Origin: Terebella lapidaria
Taxonomy: Eukaryota; Annelida; Polychaeta; Terebellida; Terebellidae
Direction of reading: 5' to 3'
Length of the DNA: 64,000 bases
Assembly: GCA_949152475.1 (NCBI GenBank)
Contig: OX424567.1
Coordinates: 23,027,402-23,091,401 of the forward strand
Of the stretch, positions 13,001 to 24,200 are shown one piece after another (positions within the stretch are counted from its first letter, which is position 1; every line of letters begins with the position of its first letter). Under the pieces are notes generated by a model. The model saw only the letters and a list, made by a program, of their open reading frames with translations, did no database searches and had not been told where the DNA came from. The position numbers and the translations under genes are program-made.

Positions 13001-14000
13001 GGTCGTTCAAACTGACACCACCAAATTTAGCACTACAATCCAATACCACCCGTATTTTGCCCGGCTTAATGATTATGATAGACACCATGGTGTGGTATAT
13101 ACCATACCTTTCCTGGACTTGTTTGGAGCTCATCGCTTGGCTCCTTAGTAGCATACCCTCGTTCTAGAATCTTGTCAATGAAGTCTACGTAATCAGTGCG
13201 GAAAGTCTCATCTCTGAGCATCTTTTTCTTCTGAAGAAGTGTACGTTGAAGCACCTGCATCTTGTTGTTTGGCATACAAACATCATCAGCCCTGAAAGGC
13301 AGTGGGATCGTGAAGTGACCATTTTCTAACACGACACCCTGTTCAACTATATGTAGGAACTTGAGATCCTCTTGGGACTTCCCTCTCTCACCAGGATAGG
13401 TTTCTGCTCTGTACTCACTGAAGTCTCTTTCAAACATCTGCAACACTGACATCGGTGAAATGATTTCTTTGTACCCATCGACCTCGTGTATCATTATTCT
13501 GTTGGACGTCATCCCTTGAGAATCAGAGCAGCACACTTCCAGAGGACCATAGATGGTCCACCCATGGCGCAACCGAACAGCAAAGGGACCGGATCCACTG
13601 GATGGAATCACTTCAAGTGGCTCTAGAGCCGATGGACAATTATTCCCGATAAGTAACCCGACCTCAATCTCTGGTCTGTAGGAATTCAGCTTGTTTGAGA
13701 TACGTTTCAGGTGGGGCCACTTGCGGACGACATCTGGTGTTGGGATCTGAGCTGCAGTTACAGGAATCTCTTCACGTGTATAAGCCCGGGGTAGATCGAC
13801 AGCATTTTGCTCATCCAAGTCAGTAACCACCAGGTCGTGTACCACCGTACTTCCAATACGACTCTTGCCATGCATCGTCTGGAGCTGCAGGGTTGTTTCA
13901 GTACCCTTGGCATCAAGTTGGCGTCTTAGGCTGTCTGTCAAGAAACATCCGCTGCTATGCATAAGTGTCAATGGTACGGCCTTGACCCTTCTGGAAAATC
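10060..14000 (-). pseudogene. BEL/Pao pol region (fossil)
   Basis: Domain order on the minus strand, rough extents: protease about 13,950-13,600; reverse transcriptase about 13,100-12,450, with the YVDD catalytic box (about 12,690); RNase H-like about 12,150-11,750; integrase with an HHCC zinc-binding part near 11,150-11,000 and a DDE core about 10,950-10,450, then a basic C-terminal segment to 10,060. Order and sequence character are those of BEL/Pao, not Gypsy or Copia. Broken copy. Confidence 0.9.
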
Positions 14001-16080
14001 TTGACAGGGACTATGGCATGCAAAATCACTGTGTCATTCACCGTGCACGAACTACTCTGGACAGACCCTTGGGTCCCTGACTGTGGGTTATCAGGAACAG
14101 GAACATCTGTTGACTCATCAGCACTGTATCTAACTTGAGGGCGACTTCCGGATTTATTTGAATTGGGAGAGACAACACTGCTCAACTGGAAACCATCAAC
14201 ATGTAAACATGTAGGGTGTCTTTTCCCACATGAGCCACACCTTCTTTTACGAGTACAACCACTCGATCTGTGGTTAACACCAAAGCAGGCAAAACATAAA
14301 TGTTTCTTCTTGAGAAAATCTCGCCTGTCCTCAATTGACATGCCAATGAACTGTTTACAATCATCGATGTCATGTGGATGTTGACAGTATGCACAAGTTT
14401 TGGTATTTGTGACATCAGCTTTGACATCAGTGGCAAAACTAGTACTCTTTTGCTTGGCCTTACCAGACCCAGTTGACTGTTTACCTTTCTTGTCATTGGA
14501 ACATGCATTGTCATTTTGAGATTTGACAGGAGGTTTGCCGTACACTGGGTCATTGGCTGTTTCAGCAGCTGAGACAACAAATTCAACCAAATCCTCATAC
14601 AACATAATTTTCTGAAAGTTTTTACGCATTTTGTTAACTTGTTCACGCCATTGTTCTGCAAGTAGAATGGCAACTTTTGTACAACACAGAGCATATTTGG
14701 AGGATGGTTGAGGACACTCAGGTATGACAAGCTTTTCATTGCAATATTACATGTGATTAGAAACAATGACAATTTTATCAGACCAACATTATCTTCCTGT
14801 TTGACGATAGGCCAGTCCTGGATTTTCTTCAGGTACACCATACTTATCTTGTACGGATCTCCGTACTCTTTCTGTAGGAGGTAGCGTGCCTGACTGTAGC
14901 CCTCGTCTGGAAGCATATGGAAGCAGCTGGCGATGATGTCTCTTGGCTCACCCTCCAGGTTTTGGTGCAGGTAGTATAGCTTATCGGCGCTGGTTGTTAG
15001 ACGGGAGGCTATACGAGAGTCAAAGGACACGACAAACGTCATGTACTCTGTGACATCACCAGCGAACTTGGGGACCTCTGGATGTGGTAGTGATAGCGTT
15101 GACAGCAGAGCATTCGTTGATATCAAGTGTTCATCAGGTGATGGCGATGGCAATGGTGCTGTACTCGGCATCCTAGGTGTAAAAGGTGGCACATTACAGT
15201 TCAGTGTGGATGTAATGCCCCCCTGCTGGTGTGATGTTGTAGTTTCTATTACTTGTGTGATAGGCTGAGTAGGACCTGGTGTCTGCTGGGCTCTCTCACT
15301 TCGGTGATCAGGAGGAACATCAGGGACGTGGGACTTGTGATCGTCGAGATATTCATTCATAGCATTGTCCTCGAGTCCATCTTCAGCAGCGAACACTTTC
15401 TCACGAGCCCTGGCCTTTGCTAACTTGAGCTCCAGCTTGACAGTCTCTTCATTCTTAAGTGCTTGTGTTTTCTGGAGAAGTGCCTTCTCTGCAAGCAGTT
15501 CTGCGACCTTGGCTTTCTCGAAGACATGTGCTGACGCAGCGGACTTTCGTGAATGGTAGGAATGATTGCTAGATTTCTTCCCCAATAGCGAAGCTGTGTC
15601 ACATTGATCTGTTATGCGTCGTTCAGTTCGTTTGATCCAGTCGTCGACTTGCCTGCGAAACTCTATGATGGATATCTGTTTACTGTCAAAACGTTGAGAC
15701 TCACTGTCCAGTACAGCTTCATCCTTGACAGCTTCACAGTGTTCAATATGGGCATTTTGATAGAGTATACAGAGTTCGTTAAACTGTTCAACAGCAGATT
15801 TCACCAGATGCAAATTGGATTCACTTGTCATGTAGCTGGTTATCTCATTACGTTTCTTTGTGATATTTGACAGCGACACAGTCTGTTGGTTTTTCAAACG
15901 TCGAATGTGCTCGATCGCTGCTTTCTCTGTCATTTTCCTGATTCGGCCTGTTTGGGAATCTTCTGGCTCCTTCTCGGCTGATTCATCTGGAGGATGATCA
16001 TCGACTTGTGACTTCTGGATATCTTCTTTAATTATGTTGATGTCTTCATCTGACATGATCGTTGTTTCCACTTTCGTCAC
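14000..16080 (-). pseudogene. BEL/Pao gag region (fossil)
   Basis: The gag-type product starts near 16,080, shortly inside the 5' LTR. The first half is charged and Lys/Glu-rich, with a long helical (coiled-coil-like) stretch around 15,550-15,370. A Pro/Thr-rich linker follows, then a structural domain of the kind common to BEL gag proteins. Three cysteine motifs, including CAYCQHPHDIDDC and CFACFGVNHRSSGC, lie near 14,400-14,200. It would form the particle and bind the element RNA. Broken copy. Confidence 0.85.
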
Positions 16081-16102
16081 TTCATAGAATTTTTGAAACT
16101 AA

Positions 16103-16843
16103 TGTAACTGCAGACGTTCTGGCTAGCTGGCAGTTACGTGTATGTCGTTGTGATGCTACACAGTTGAAAAAACTCACACCTTCAATCGTTTATTCTTCAA
16201 TTCGTTGAGTCCATACGAGGTGAGGTTTCAAAAACTACAAACAAGAGAAACCCACCATGAGCCATGTTATATAAACGCTATAATGCCTTGTACGTAAAGA
16301 ACATTACAACATACTTGAATTTACTTGCATGATATTCAGATACGGCTTTCTGAATTCTACTAAGTACAATATATGTCAACCATGAAAACATTCAAACATT
16401 CGTGGGAATTTCCAACCTAATTCTATTCACCACATTTACAAGAACATACAGACAAAATACTACAATAGAAACATTATCCTAAACATAATACTATACACTT
16501 ACTTCTGTGTAGGTTCCAAGTAGACATATACATCCAAACATGTAGAAAATGTCAGATATTTCATGAACGATGTTGACTGGTCAAATCTTTGTACACAAGG
16601 ATATACAAAGGATATACGACAGGTAAGTAGGCTACAAAAGGTCCCGGATGTAAATACACAAAATACACACACAAAAAATATTATATGCAAAAGGTGGATT
16701 CGAACCAGGTACCTTGCATACTATCAACTTCAGCTGTAATGCACATTACCAACTGAGCCACCAAGGCTGTTATAACATCTGATGTAGAACATATACTGTG
16801 TACGTTATGCCATGGGATACATCATAACGTTTGGGCATCCACA
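16103..16843 (-). repeat. BEL 5' LTR
   Basis: 741 bp, the promoter-side LTR for this minus-strand element. It differs from 9,210-9,950 at about five positions that I could spot. It carries the same tRNA-like segment near 16,690-16,767. Confidence 0.95.
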
Positions 16844-17866
16844 TTGTATTTAGATAATCTATACACGGGATTTAAGATAATCATCTCATGTTTCATACAT
16901 CCTGCGCATATGCACTAATATCTTGTAATTTTTCAGTTATTCCTAAATTATTTCACATACTTGTCGTGTCACCAATTTGAGTCAAGCGTCACCGACTTAG
17001 GTTTACATTTTGGGTATAACATACCCACTGGTTGAATGAGTTGAACTGTACAATGAGTTCTCAGGAAAGGTGTTCTTGTGTACGGTTATAGCGATATCAT
17101 ATTCGTGGACCCTACGAAGCAATATATTGTGCAGTGTACATCCCAACAATACTTCGTAAGACCGCGTTATTGACATGTCCACGTAATAATTATGATTGTG
17201 TATAGTGTACATATTAATTTTGCTCATTTTCCAAATATGAACACAAGAATATGGAAAGAAAATAATATAAACATTTGCATTATGATGTTGCAATGCATAC
17301 TGTTGATTGAACATCGGCGGTGGCTAATACTTTATGCGTTTTTCGTGGAGAGAAACCAGTCCTTTTCTGGGCAACTGACATCTTAAGTCGGTGACGCTTG
17401 ACTCAAATCGGTGACACGACAAGCGTATGTAGTAATTTAGGAATAAGTGAAAAATTACAATATATTGGTGCGTATGCGCAGGATATATGAAAGATGAGAT
17501 GATTATCTTAATTCCCGTGTACAGATTATCGAAATACAATGTGCAGAATTTATTGAAAATGACCATGAACGTAATCACCGTGTCAAAATTGGGGTAAATA
17601 TTGATAGAAGAAACCTTATTTCTGGGGAATTTCAGTCCCTACAAATATTTGTGAAACACATAAATTTGTAGTAGTATCTCGGACATCGTATCATCCCCTT
17701 CAGTTATAATATATATGCGTTATGTTGCAGAAATTGCATTTTTCTCACCATGTGTTGATATTCCTTCCAAATAATCTGAGCACAAGTCGGTGACAATAAC
17801 ATGACCTGACCCCTAGACAAAAGAACTAGGTCAGTCACCGCCTTAAGATATGTTGCAGGGTGTTAA

Positions 17867-19295
17867 CGTAACAAAAGCAAATTATATGTTATTTTCAAAT
17901 TCACTGAGTAAAAAAACACCAAGGAATTTAGTGCTAGCGAATGAACTCATAACCGAATGTGAAAACACGAAATTCCTAGGCATATAGACCATAAACTGAA
18001 ATGGGACAAGCATATAGGGCCCATGTAGCGCAGCTTACTATTTTTTCTAAATTCAAATAAGATTAAAAATGTGCCAGACGGATTAAATATGGTATACATT
18101 TAGTGCGTGAGTAGTATTAACAGAGTAAGGTGCGCTACTTGGGCCGCATATAGAACACGTCAATACTTAAGTCTCTAAGGCCTTATTCGCTATAAACAAA
18201 GCTCCACAAACACTTCCAATCCACAACATAATCTCTATATATTACACTCTGGTGTACCTACACCTATCGTACGGTACTACGCTTTGGGGTGGTGCTCAGA
18301 AAAGGTTCATTAATAAAATAGTTGTTCAACAAAAGAAAATTTTGAGAGCAATTACCGGCGTCCCCTATAACACACATTCTGAACCACTTCTCCGAAGCCT
18401 GAAACTTTTGAAATTTTATGACATTTATAGATTGCACGTAGCCAAATATGTTCATGCTTTTTCCCCAAATGTCCTACCAGCCCCGCTACGTGAACTGTTC
18501 ATATTATCTAGCATGCACAATCATGAAACGAGACATAGCTCGCTTCCCAAACTAAAACCTGCTAAATTTAACAGTATGACTTATGCTCGATGTATTGTGA
18601 AAAAAGGACCCGATATCTGGAATAATGATATACCTTTATCAATATTATGAACCCAGACCAGACAATGTGCAGCGAGAAAGCATTTTCCTCTCGTTTCAAG
18701 CGTCTTGTCGTCCAGAGATACGGCGACCACTGAATCAGGCTCTGACAAAATCCCTTGGCTTGTGGGGGGGCACTGTGGTGTTACTTCAGACCTTACATTT
18801 CTCTCATAACATCATCGTTCCATGTCGTCTCTTCTTTCTCAGTGCAATCATCATCATCATCACCCCCCCCCCCCCATCATCATCTCCCTCCCCATCATCA
18901 TCCCCTTCATTATCATCATCATTATTATCACCAGCAACAACAACATCCGTATCATCCATCTCTAATATTTTCAACTTGTCGCTCGCTATCTTGGTTTTAC
19001 TTATATGTGTGTAAATTCATAAGTTGTGGAGTGCCTCACTACCAATCATTTACTAAAAAAACACCGACTTTTACTTATCGTTATTTAGTAAGGTTAACAG
19101 TCTACTGACTCTCACTCCACAACTTGTGCTGCAACCAATGTACATTCCAAACCATGTTACAAACATTAACATCATTAGCCTATAATGTACCTCCAATGAT
19201 CAATCTGTATGTATTGTATGTAAATAGTGTAACGCAGCACCACGAATAAATTCTGTCTATCTATCTATCTCCCCATCTCCCCATCTATCTATCTA
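17867..19295 (+). pseudogene. LINE (CR1/jockey superfamily) 3' part
   Basis: Continuation of the LINE interrupted at 8,920. The reading resumes with NYMLFSNS just after the TTAA, then NELITECENTKFLGI near 17,940, and a longer open stretch at 18,252-18,650 with the typical LINE C-terminal region (YGTTLWGGAQKRFINKI). Between 17,960 and 18,250 the frame is damaged by several stops and frameshifts. A non-coding tail with ATC-rich sequence follows, ending in AATAAATTCTG and a TCTA microsatellite near 19,250-19,295, which is the kind of 3' tail used by this class. Confidence 0.8.
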
Positions 19296-19759
19296 AATGG
19301 CAAAATTTCACAACGGCCAGAAGCGAGCGTCAGGTTCATCATTGGGTTGTATATCCAGGAATTCAAGAGCATCCATCTTGGAACTATTTCAGTGAGATAA
19401 TTCTTATGTGCTCAGCTTGCTATGTGGTCAAGAAACTGCTTTTACCATCAACCTGGAGCCCCTTCAGGATTTCTACACATATCAGCTGCACCATGAGAGA
19501 AAATGTGATTTCCGCAGCCATTTTGAATTTCGAGGCAACCAACAGTCACAAGTACACAGCACTGACACCATCGCATTCCCTGTTATCAACAACATTGGTA
19601 TAAACACCAAACTCATGTCCACCTGCAATAGAAGCTGAGTTATTGCCCAAAACAAGACTTTGGAATTTTTGACGGCGGCCATTTTTTTTAAAAAGACCCA
19701 GAAATCCATTTTTCCATATATGGGTCTCATATAAATGAACTTAGAAAGTTGGTTTAGGA
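19296..19759. other. intergenic, nothing firm
   Basis: No gene is supported. A CGGCGGCCATTTT phrase near 19,671 also occurs near 6,897 and hints that this is more of the decayed repeat seen at 3,600-7,560. Confidence 0.3.
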
Positions 19760-20110
19760 GGATACTTGAGGCGATTCAGGCACACCTATTACACATGCCT
19801 GACTATCACAAATTTCCATATTTTCTGACACCAATTTTACCCCTACCCACGTTTTGGGGTCTTTACTTGGTTATATCATCCATAAGCTTACTATTAATAA
19901 CATCATGTCTTAGTGCCATTATGGGGATATCACTGGTCATTTTGGTATATTATACGACTTTTTTCTTACATGTTTGAAAAAAATTTAAAAATTTGCACGT
20001 ACCAACGTTTTCACAAAAACCCCCGTTTTGGAGACAAAAATGCATTTTCGGGTTCATTAAAAAATGGCATCAAACTTTTTCATTTCTAGGATGACTGAAG
20101 ATTGAGAAAA
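19760..20110 (-). repeat. right arm of a degenerate inverted repeat (partner 7,260-7,585)
   Basis: This is the reverse complement of the left arm, containing CCTACCCACGTTTTGGGGTC near 19,842 and GGATGACTGAAGATTGAG near 20,090. See the partner entry. Confidence 0.55.
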
Positions 20111-21193
20111 TGCTTAGTGCCAAGAATGGCTCAGAACAATTGACACTTTACTTAACTCTTAGGCTATACGTTCTGGCATGAAGGTTCATTAATAAAGAAA
20201 TGTGATCGACTGACAGAGTGCCTAACTGTTATACATGTATAATTGAGTAAAACAGCCTGTATATTCCAAAATATTATAATTATGCAAAAAACATTTTGGG
20301 AGTCAATTTTTAAATTTCTGAAAAAGTACATATTATCCGGAAAAAAATGGCAACATTGTGATTCTATAAGGTAATACATCCCAGAATGCAACCCACACAG
20401 TTGCCAAGAATTGAGAACATTGCATCCCCCCCCCCACACACACACACACACTAATATATGGTATTTCATTCTCTATTATTCATCGACAACCATGTGAAAT
20501 ATTTTACTATTGGTCTAGTACACGTATGTAAATTCGATAATTCGCCTGTATATTACAGAAGGCCATCGAAACGAAAGCATAATATCAATAAAATTATGAG
20601 TATAATTATGGTCGATTTTCGTTGTAACCGGTGCTATTTATGTGCACGGAGTTTCTTTCTGAACATTATTCGATCTAAATGGATTCAGCTTGTTCAATAA
20701 TTAGACTCAGGGAACCGGGGTTTCTAATTTATTTATTGCCGAACTGATATGTACACATTGAATTCATGATGACTCTGTTATTATGATAGCCTATTTTGAT
20801 CGGTCAAGCGTACCTTCGCAAATATTGGTCTTCACACTTCACACACTGTTTGTATGGAATCTAACAGCATACAATTATAGTTACCAAGAGCAATGATCCT
20901 CATACTCTCTCACGCATAAGCCAACGACTGCATCATGAATGAATGTATCAATCATAAACAAATGGGTGCCTTCAATAATTGATTACCTGTCGTACTCCAT
21001 TCAGGTATGGCTATGACTGCTCTGTCCAGCAATGCCCGCAATCCATTGTTGACAAATAATGAAAAACTGCGTGGAATGGGGTACATCCGCTGGCCACTGG
21101 CCAAAGCGGGTGTGGTAAAATCCCGTGCCATGTTGTATTGACTAGATAGTGTCATTTAGTTGACACAACGGTCACTGAACGGTCGGCCCTGCC
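20111..21193. other. 5' flank of gene copy A
   Basis: No open frame of note. A CA microsatellite follows a C-run near 20,427-20,452. The last few hundred bases before 21,194 should hold the promoter of copy A, but I see no convincing TATA box or initiator. The flank does not match the 5' flanks of copies B, C and D beyond the first exon. Confidence 0.35.
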
Positions 21194-23597
21194 ATGATGG
21201 CGAAGTTTTGGCTAAGTTTGGTCCTTTTCACAGTAGTGGAGACAAGTATGGCAACGGAATGCCAATTTACAAAAGTTGATGATGGTAGGTATTGAAATAT
21301 AGATAACTGAAAGTGTTTTCAGTCATATGCATTATATAGTACTTACATGACATGGATTTTGTATACGCTGGAGAACACGTCACTGAATCCGGGGCCGTTT
21401 GGCATAGCCTGGTGTTTTACAACGAACATAGACTTCGAATAAAACGACGTGATAGCCCTTTAAATTAGTGAGGAAAATTCATAATAGCTTTACAAGTATT
21501 ATTATGGTATTTGTCCATGGAACTGCGAATTGTGCTCTACCCCATTCAGGACTCCCTTTTAGACCTCTTTCGTTCCATACCTCAAGGATGAGCCATCTGA
21601 TCCCAGGTTTAATGGACATGTTGCCCAGATTGGGGTTTCCTGACATTTTTTCCTTTGAAATAGACCAGGTTCATTCAAAAATGGGATATTGAATTCTGAG
21701 TCTGTTTGTTTCAAGGCTGGTACATAGGGCTTCGCTCTACAAGTAACACTGGGACTTCTATCTATGACCTGTGGATGTCATCATCTGCCTCTTCCAACGA
21801 CGACGACCAGTGTCCTCTCTGGTCACTTAACTCTACCATCCCAGGTGTCGTCAAATCGTCGATTGTGGACACCGCCTGGGAGGACGTAAAACAGGTTTCA
21901 TCCAAGTGATCATTCATGTTGCTCTATCACTCTTGTTTATTATTAGAGAACGACGTAATTATGACGCATGTTCAGTCATTGCAATCATTTCATTCAACAG
22001 CTGTAGCGACATTTATTTCTATGATGTGAAACCTGATATTGTGAGATGTTCTTCACATCAGATTCGTGTTGCCACGTACAAAGACGGCGATCAGGTGATG
22101 TTTGTTGACTATGACGCCTCGGGCTCTTCGAAGATGAACTGGATGCAACAGTCTCGGATCGTCGACTCCTCGTACACAGACATCGCCACGTACAACTCGC
22201 CCTCTTACGTGCCTGGCATGACTGGGGTCACAGGGTATTGGAAATGTTCCTGGTCTACAACATGGATACATTCTGAAATAACTTTGGTTTTGGAATTGAA
22301 TTATTGCGGTCATATGCGTCTGTTTGTCTGGTTATCACCACAATTTCCTAGAAGCACAATCTCGTTTTCATACTCTTCGAGCCCACTGATAAAACCACTG
22401 GTTTATCTCTCAGCTGGTGGCCGGTGGCTATAGTAATGTTATATACATGTAGTATTTATTTTCAGCATATGATATGCCATATATTTGTGTTTCGACTTCG
22501 AATTCGAAGTCTTATTGCTCTTCGAGCATGCAAAACAGACCTTTAAACCCTACAAGTAGATGCTTTATTGTAATAAGAGTATTGCTTGATTGTAATGTAG
22601 TGTTATTATCTGTAAGCTTCTTCAGTTAGTTCAACCTTTTGGGATAAGTTGATTGCAGTGCAGTTTAGTTAATATCAGTAAGTCTGGACTTTCTAGCCTG
22701 GATGATGGCCGGTCAGTGCGCCGTTTCTACCTGGTAGCTCTCCACGATGGCTGTGATAATGACCATGGATGGATGATGGTTTTGGACACAACTGTTCGAT
22801 ATTGTGGGTACGAAGCTACACTTCCAGCTGGAATTCCAACGTTTTACGTCAACTCTCAATCAACGGAAAGTAATTTCGTTGCACGTAAGTTTTCAGCTTG
22901 TGATGGAGTCATTTTATCTATTGACTGATTGATTGATTGATTGATTGAAGGATTGAATGATTGATTGATTGATTGACTATGCCTTGTAAATATGTCTATT
23001 ATCTATGTTTTGATTTTGCTTTCAGAAAATATGTTGGTTGGGGATATGTTCGTCATCCTGTTCAAGCTTTACGGTAAAATATGTTGTTGCCTTATTAATA
23101 GATCAACTTGCTGTAACTGACATGCAACTGTAAAAAAACACTTTTCTATTGATTGAAAGTAAGACTAGATTATGATAATGATTACGATTTTTGATAATAT
23201 AGTAGTATGTTATAAAAATTATTTATGTCCCTTCATAAATTCATCTCGCCATTTCGAACAAACAAAATTACTGCTACCATTATGTGTATCAATAGTCACA
23301 AAATCTCATCAAGGTGAGTGTCTTGATTTATTAAATACATAACAAAATTAAAATAAACTCATCATATGATATTATTTTGTTCATAATGTAGTTATTTGAC
23401 TCTTAATACATGTATAACTGTATTCTGTTCTTTACTATTTTTATTCACATCAGTCGTGAGATGATACTGATTTGTAGTCTTTGTTATTTTCTGAGTTTAC
23501 AGAACCACTGGTGGATGTTTATTTCTGCTATCACACAACAGCACTCACACAAGGATGCAGTTATACATTTCTAGAAATTAATAATTGCCCTGAATGA
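21194..23597 (+). CDS. secreted protein of an unrecognised family, copy A
   Basis: Six predicted exons: 21,194-21,284; 21,716-21,894; 22,062-22,234; 22,697-22,884; 23,026-23,073; 23,503-23,597. They sum to 774 bases, an open frame of 257 residues. Start: a double ATG at 21,194/21,197, followed by a hydrophobic signal peptide (MMAKFWLSLVLFTVVETSMA, then TEC). Exon 2 encodes GWYIGLRSTSNTGTS and an NST glycosylation sequon; exon 3 a Tyr/Asp-rich segment with FVDYDASGSSKMNW; exon 4 the core FYLVALHDGCDNDHGW...YCGYE...PTFYVNSQ; exon 5 GDMFVILFKLY. Exon sizes and phases match copies B-D. The last exon is longer here, with three extra Cys. The donor after exon 2 (GTTTCA) is weaker than in the other copies (GTGAAT or GTAAAA). 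I do not recognise the family; it looks like an extracellular beta-rich protein, but that is a guess. Confidence 0.75.
22921..22978 (+). repeat. TTGA tetranucleotide microsatellite in intron 4
   Basis: About a dozen GATT/TTGA repeats with a few interruptions. The inverted paralogue at 29,009-29,060 has the reverse-complement repeat at the same intron position, so it predates the duplication of A and B. Confidence 0.85.
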
Positions 23598-24200
23598 ACT
23601 TTATTGGAGAATTGTGTTTTGAATATAATCTTTTGATTTGCTCGAAACAAAGATAATTTCTTCAAACGGCATGATAATGAAAAATGAACGACAATTGTGA
23701 TTAGGGCATTCTGCCCGGAATGTCTTTATGGTTTAGTCACAATGTGTTTTTAAAATAAATTATGTTATTTTCTGGTTACCTTGAAAATGCCTTCACTAAT
23801 CACCAAATTTATTACACAGTAGTTGTCACACAGAAGATATCACATAACAGTCAGCCTCTTTGATTGTCAGATATCTCGGAATCGGTGTCTTGTGGATAAT
23901 ATGTGTGATATTTTTATATACATGCTTGGGAATAGTCAAATAAAGTACCATTGACACTTCAATTTCTAATCAAAGGATCCATATAATTTTCAAAGGTTGT
24001 TCAGTCTATGATATTTCGAAGTCAATGATGGATGGTTCCTATTGATCACACACAATAGTTAAGGTATGTTACCGATTTATGGTTCAATATTGATAAGTAT
24101 TAAACCTAAAGTTTGCTTACTATACTCTTCGTGTAATTTGCGGGAGGTGCCAATTCACTCACCTCCGTGTCTGGTTTCATATACTTCATGAATCCTTCTT
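23598..24200. repeat. 3' flank of copy A, left arm of the inverted duplication
   Basis: This stretch matches the reverse complement of the region 26,336 to about 27,600 downstream of copy B. Shared words include GGATCC near 23,976 against GGATCT near 26,507, and a GCGGGAGGTGCC end near 24,142 against GGCACCTCCCGC at 26,337. An AATAAA lies at 23,754-23,759. Confidence 0.7.

Larger units (their letters stand above)
9210..16843 (-). mobile_element. BEL/Pao LTR retrotransposon
   Basis: A 7.6-kb element on the minus strand, with two 741-bp LTRs (9,210-9,950 and 16,103-16,843), both TG...CA, and a five-base target duplication TTGTA at 9,205-9,209 and 16,844-16,848. A purine-rich tract adjoins the inner edge of the left (3') LTR. 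The internal part has gag with three zinc knuckles, then aspartic protease, reverse transcriptase, RNase H, zinc-binding integrase core and a C-terminal integrase extension, the usual BEL/Pao order; no envelope gene is seen. By eye the LTRs differ at about five positions, which points to a young insertion. The coding part is broken by a small number of changes, about four, so this copy is a fossil. Confidence 0.95.
8921..17862. mobile_element. TTAA-target DNA element (piggyBac-like, non-autonomous) split by a BEL element
   Basis: The element starts CACCCTGCAAC at 8,921 and ends GTTGCAGGGTG at 17,862, a perfect terminal inversion, and is bracketed by TTAA at 8,917-8,920 and 17,863-17,866. Removing both copies of the bracket rejoins the LINE frame. 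Inverted arms are very long: 8,921-9,209 plus 16,849 to about 17,010 on the left pairs with about 17,385-17,862 on the right. Without the BEL insertion the element is about 1.3 kb. The middle (17,010-17,385) carries no transposase. TTAA duplication is the hallmark of piggyBac-type transposition, so that is the likely source of the enzyme. The word GTCACCGA recurs in both arms. Confidence 0.8.

Noticed and set aside
10475-13167. Plus-strand open frames inside the BEL element
   Set aside because: They are the opposite strand of the pol region and show no independent domain.
18755-19108. Open frame rich in Ser, Pro and His
   Set aside because: It is translated ATC microsatellite in the LINE 3' UTR.
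22062-22433. Plus-strand frame running from exon 3 into intron 3 of copy A
   Set aside because: The similarity to the other copies stops at the GT donor at 22,235, so the extension is intron.
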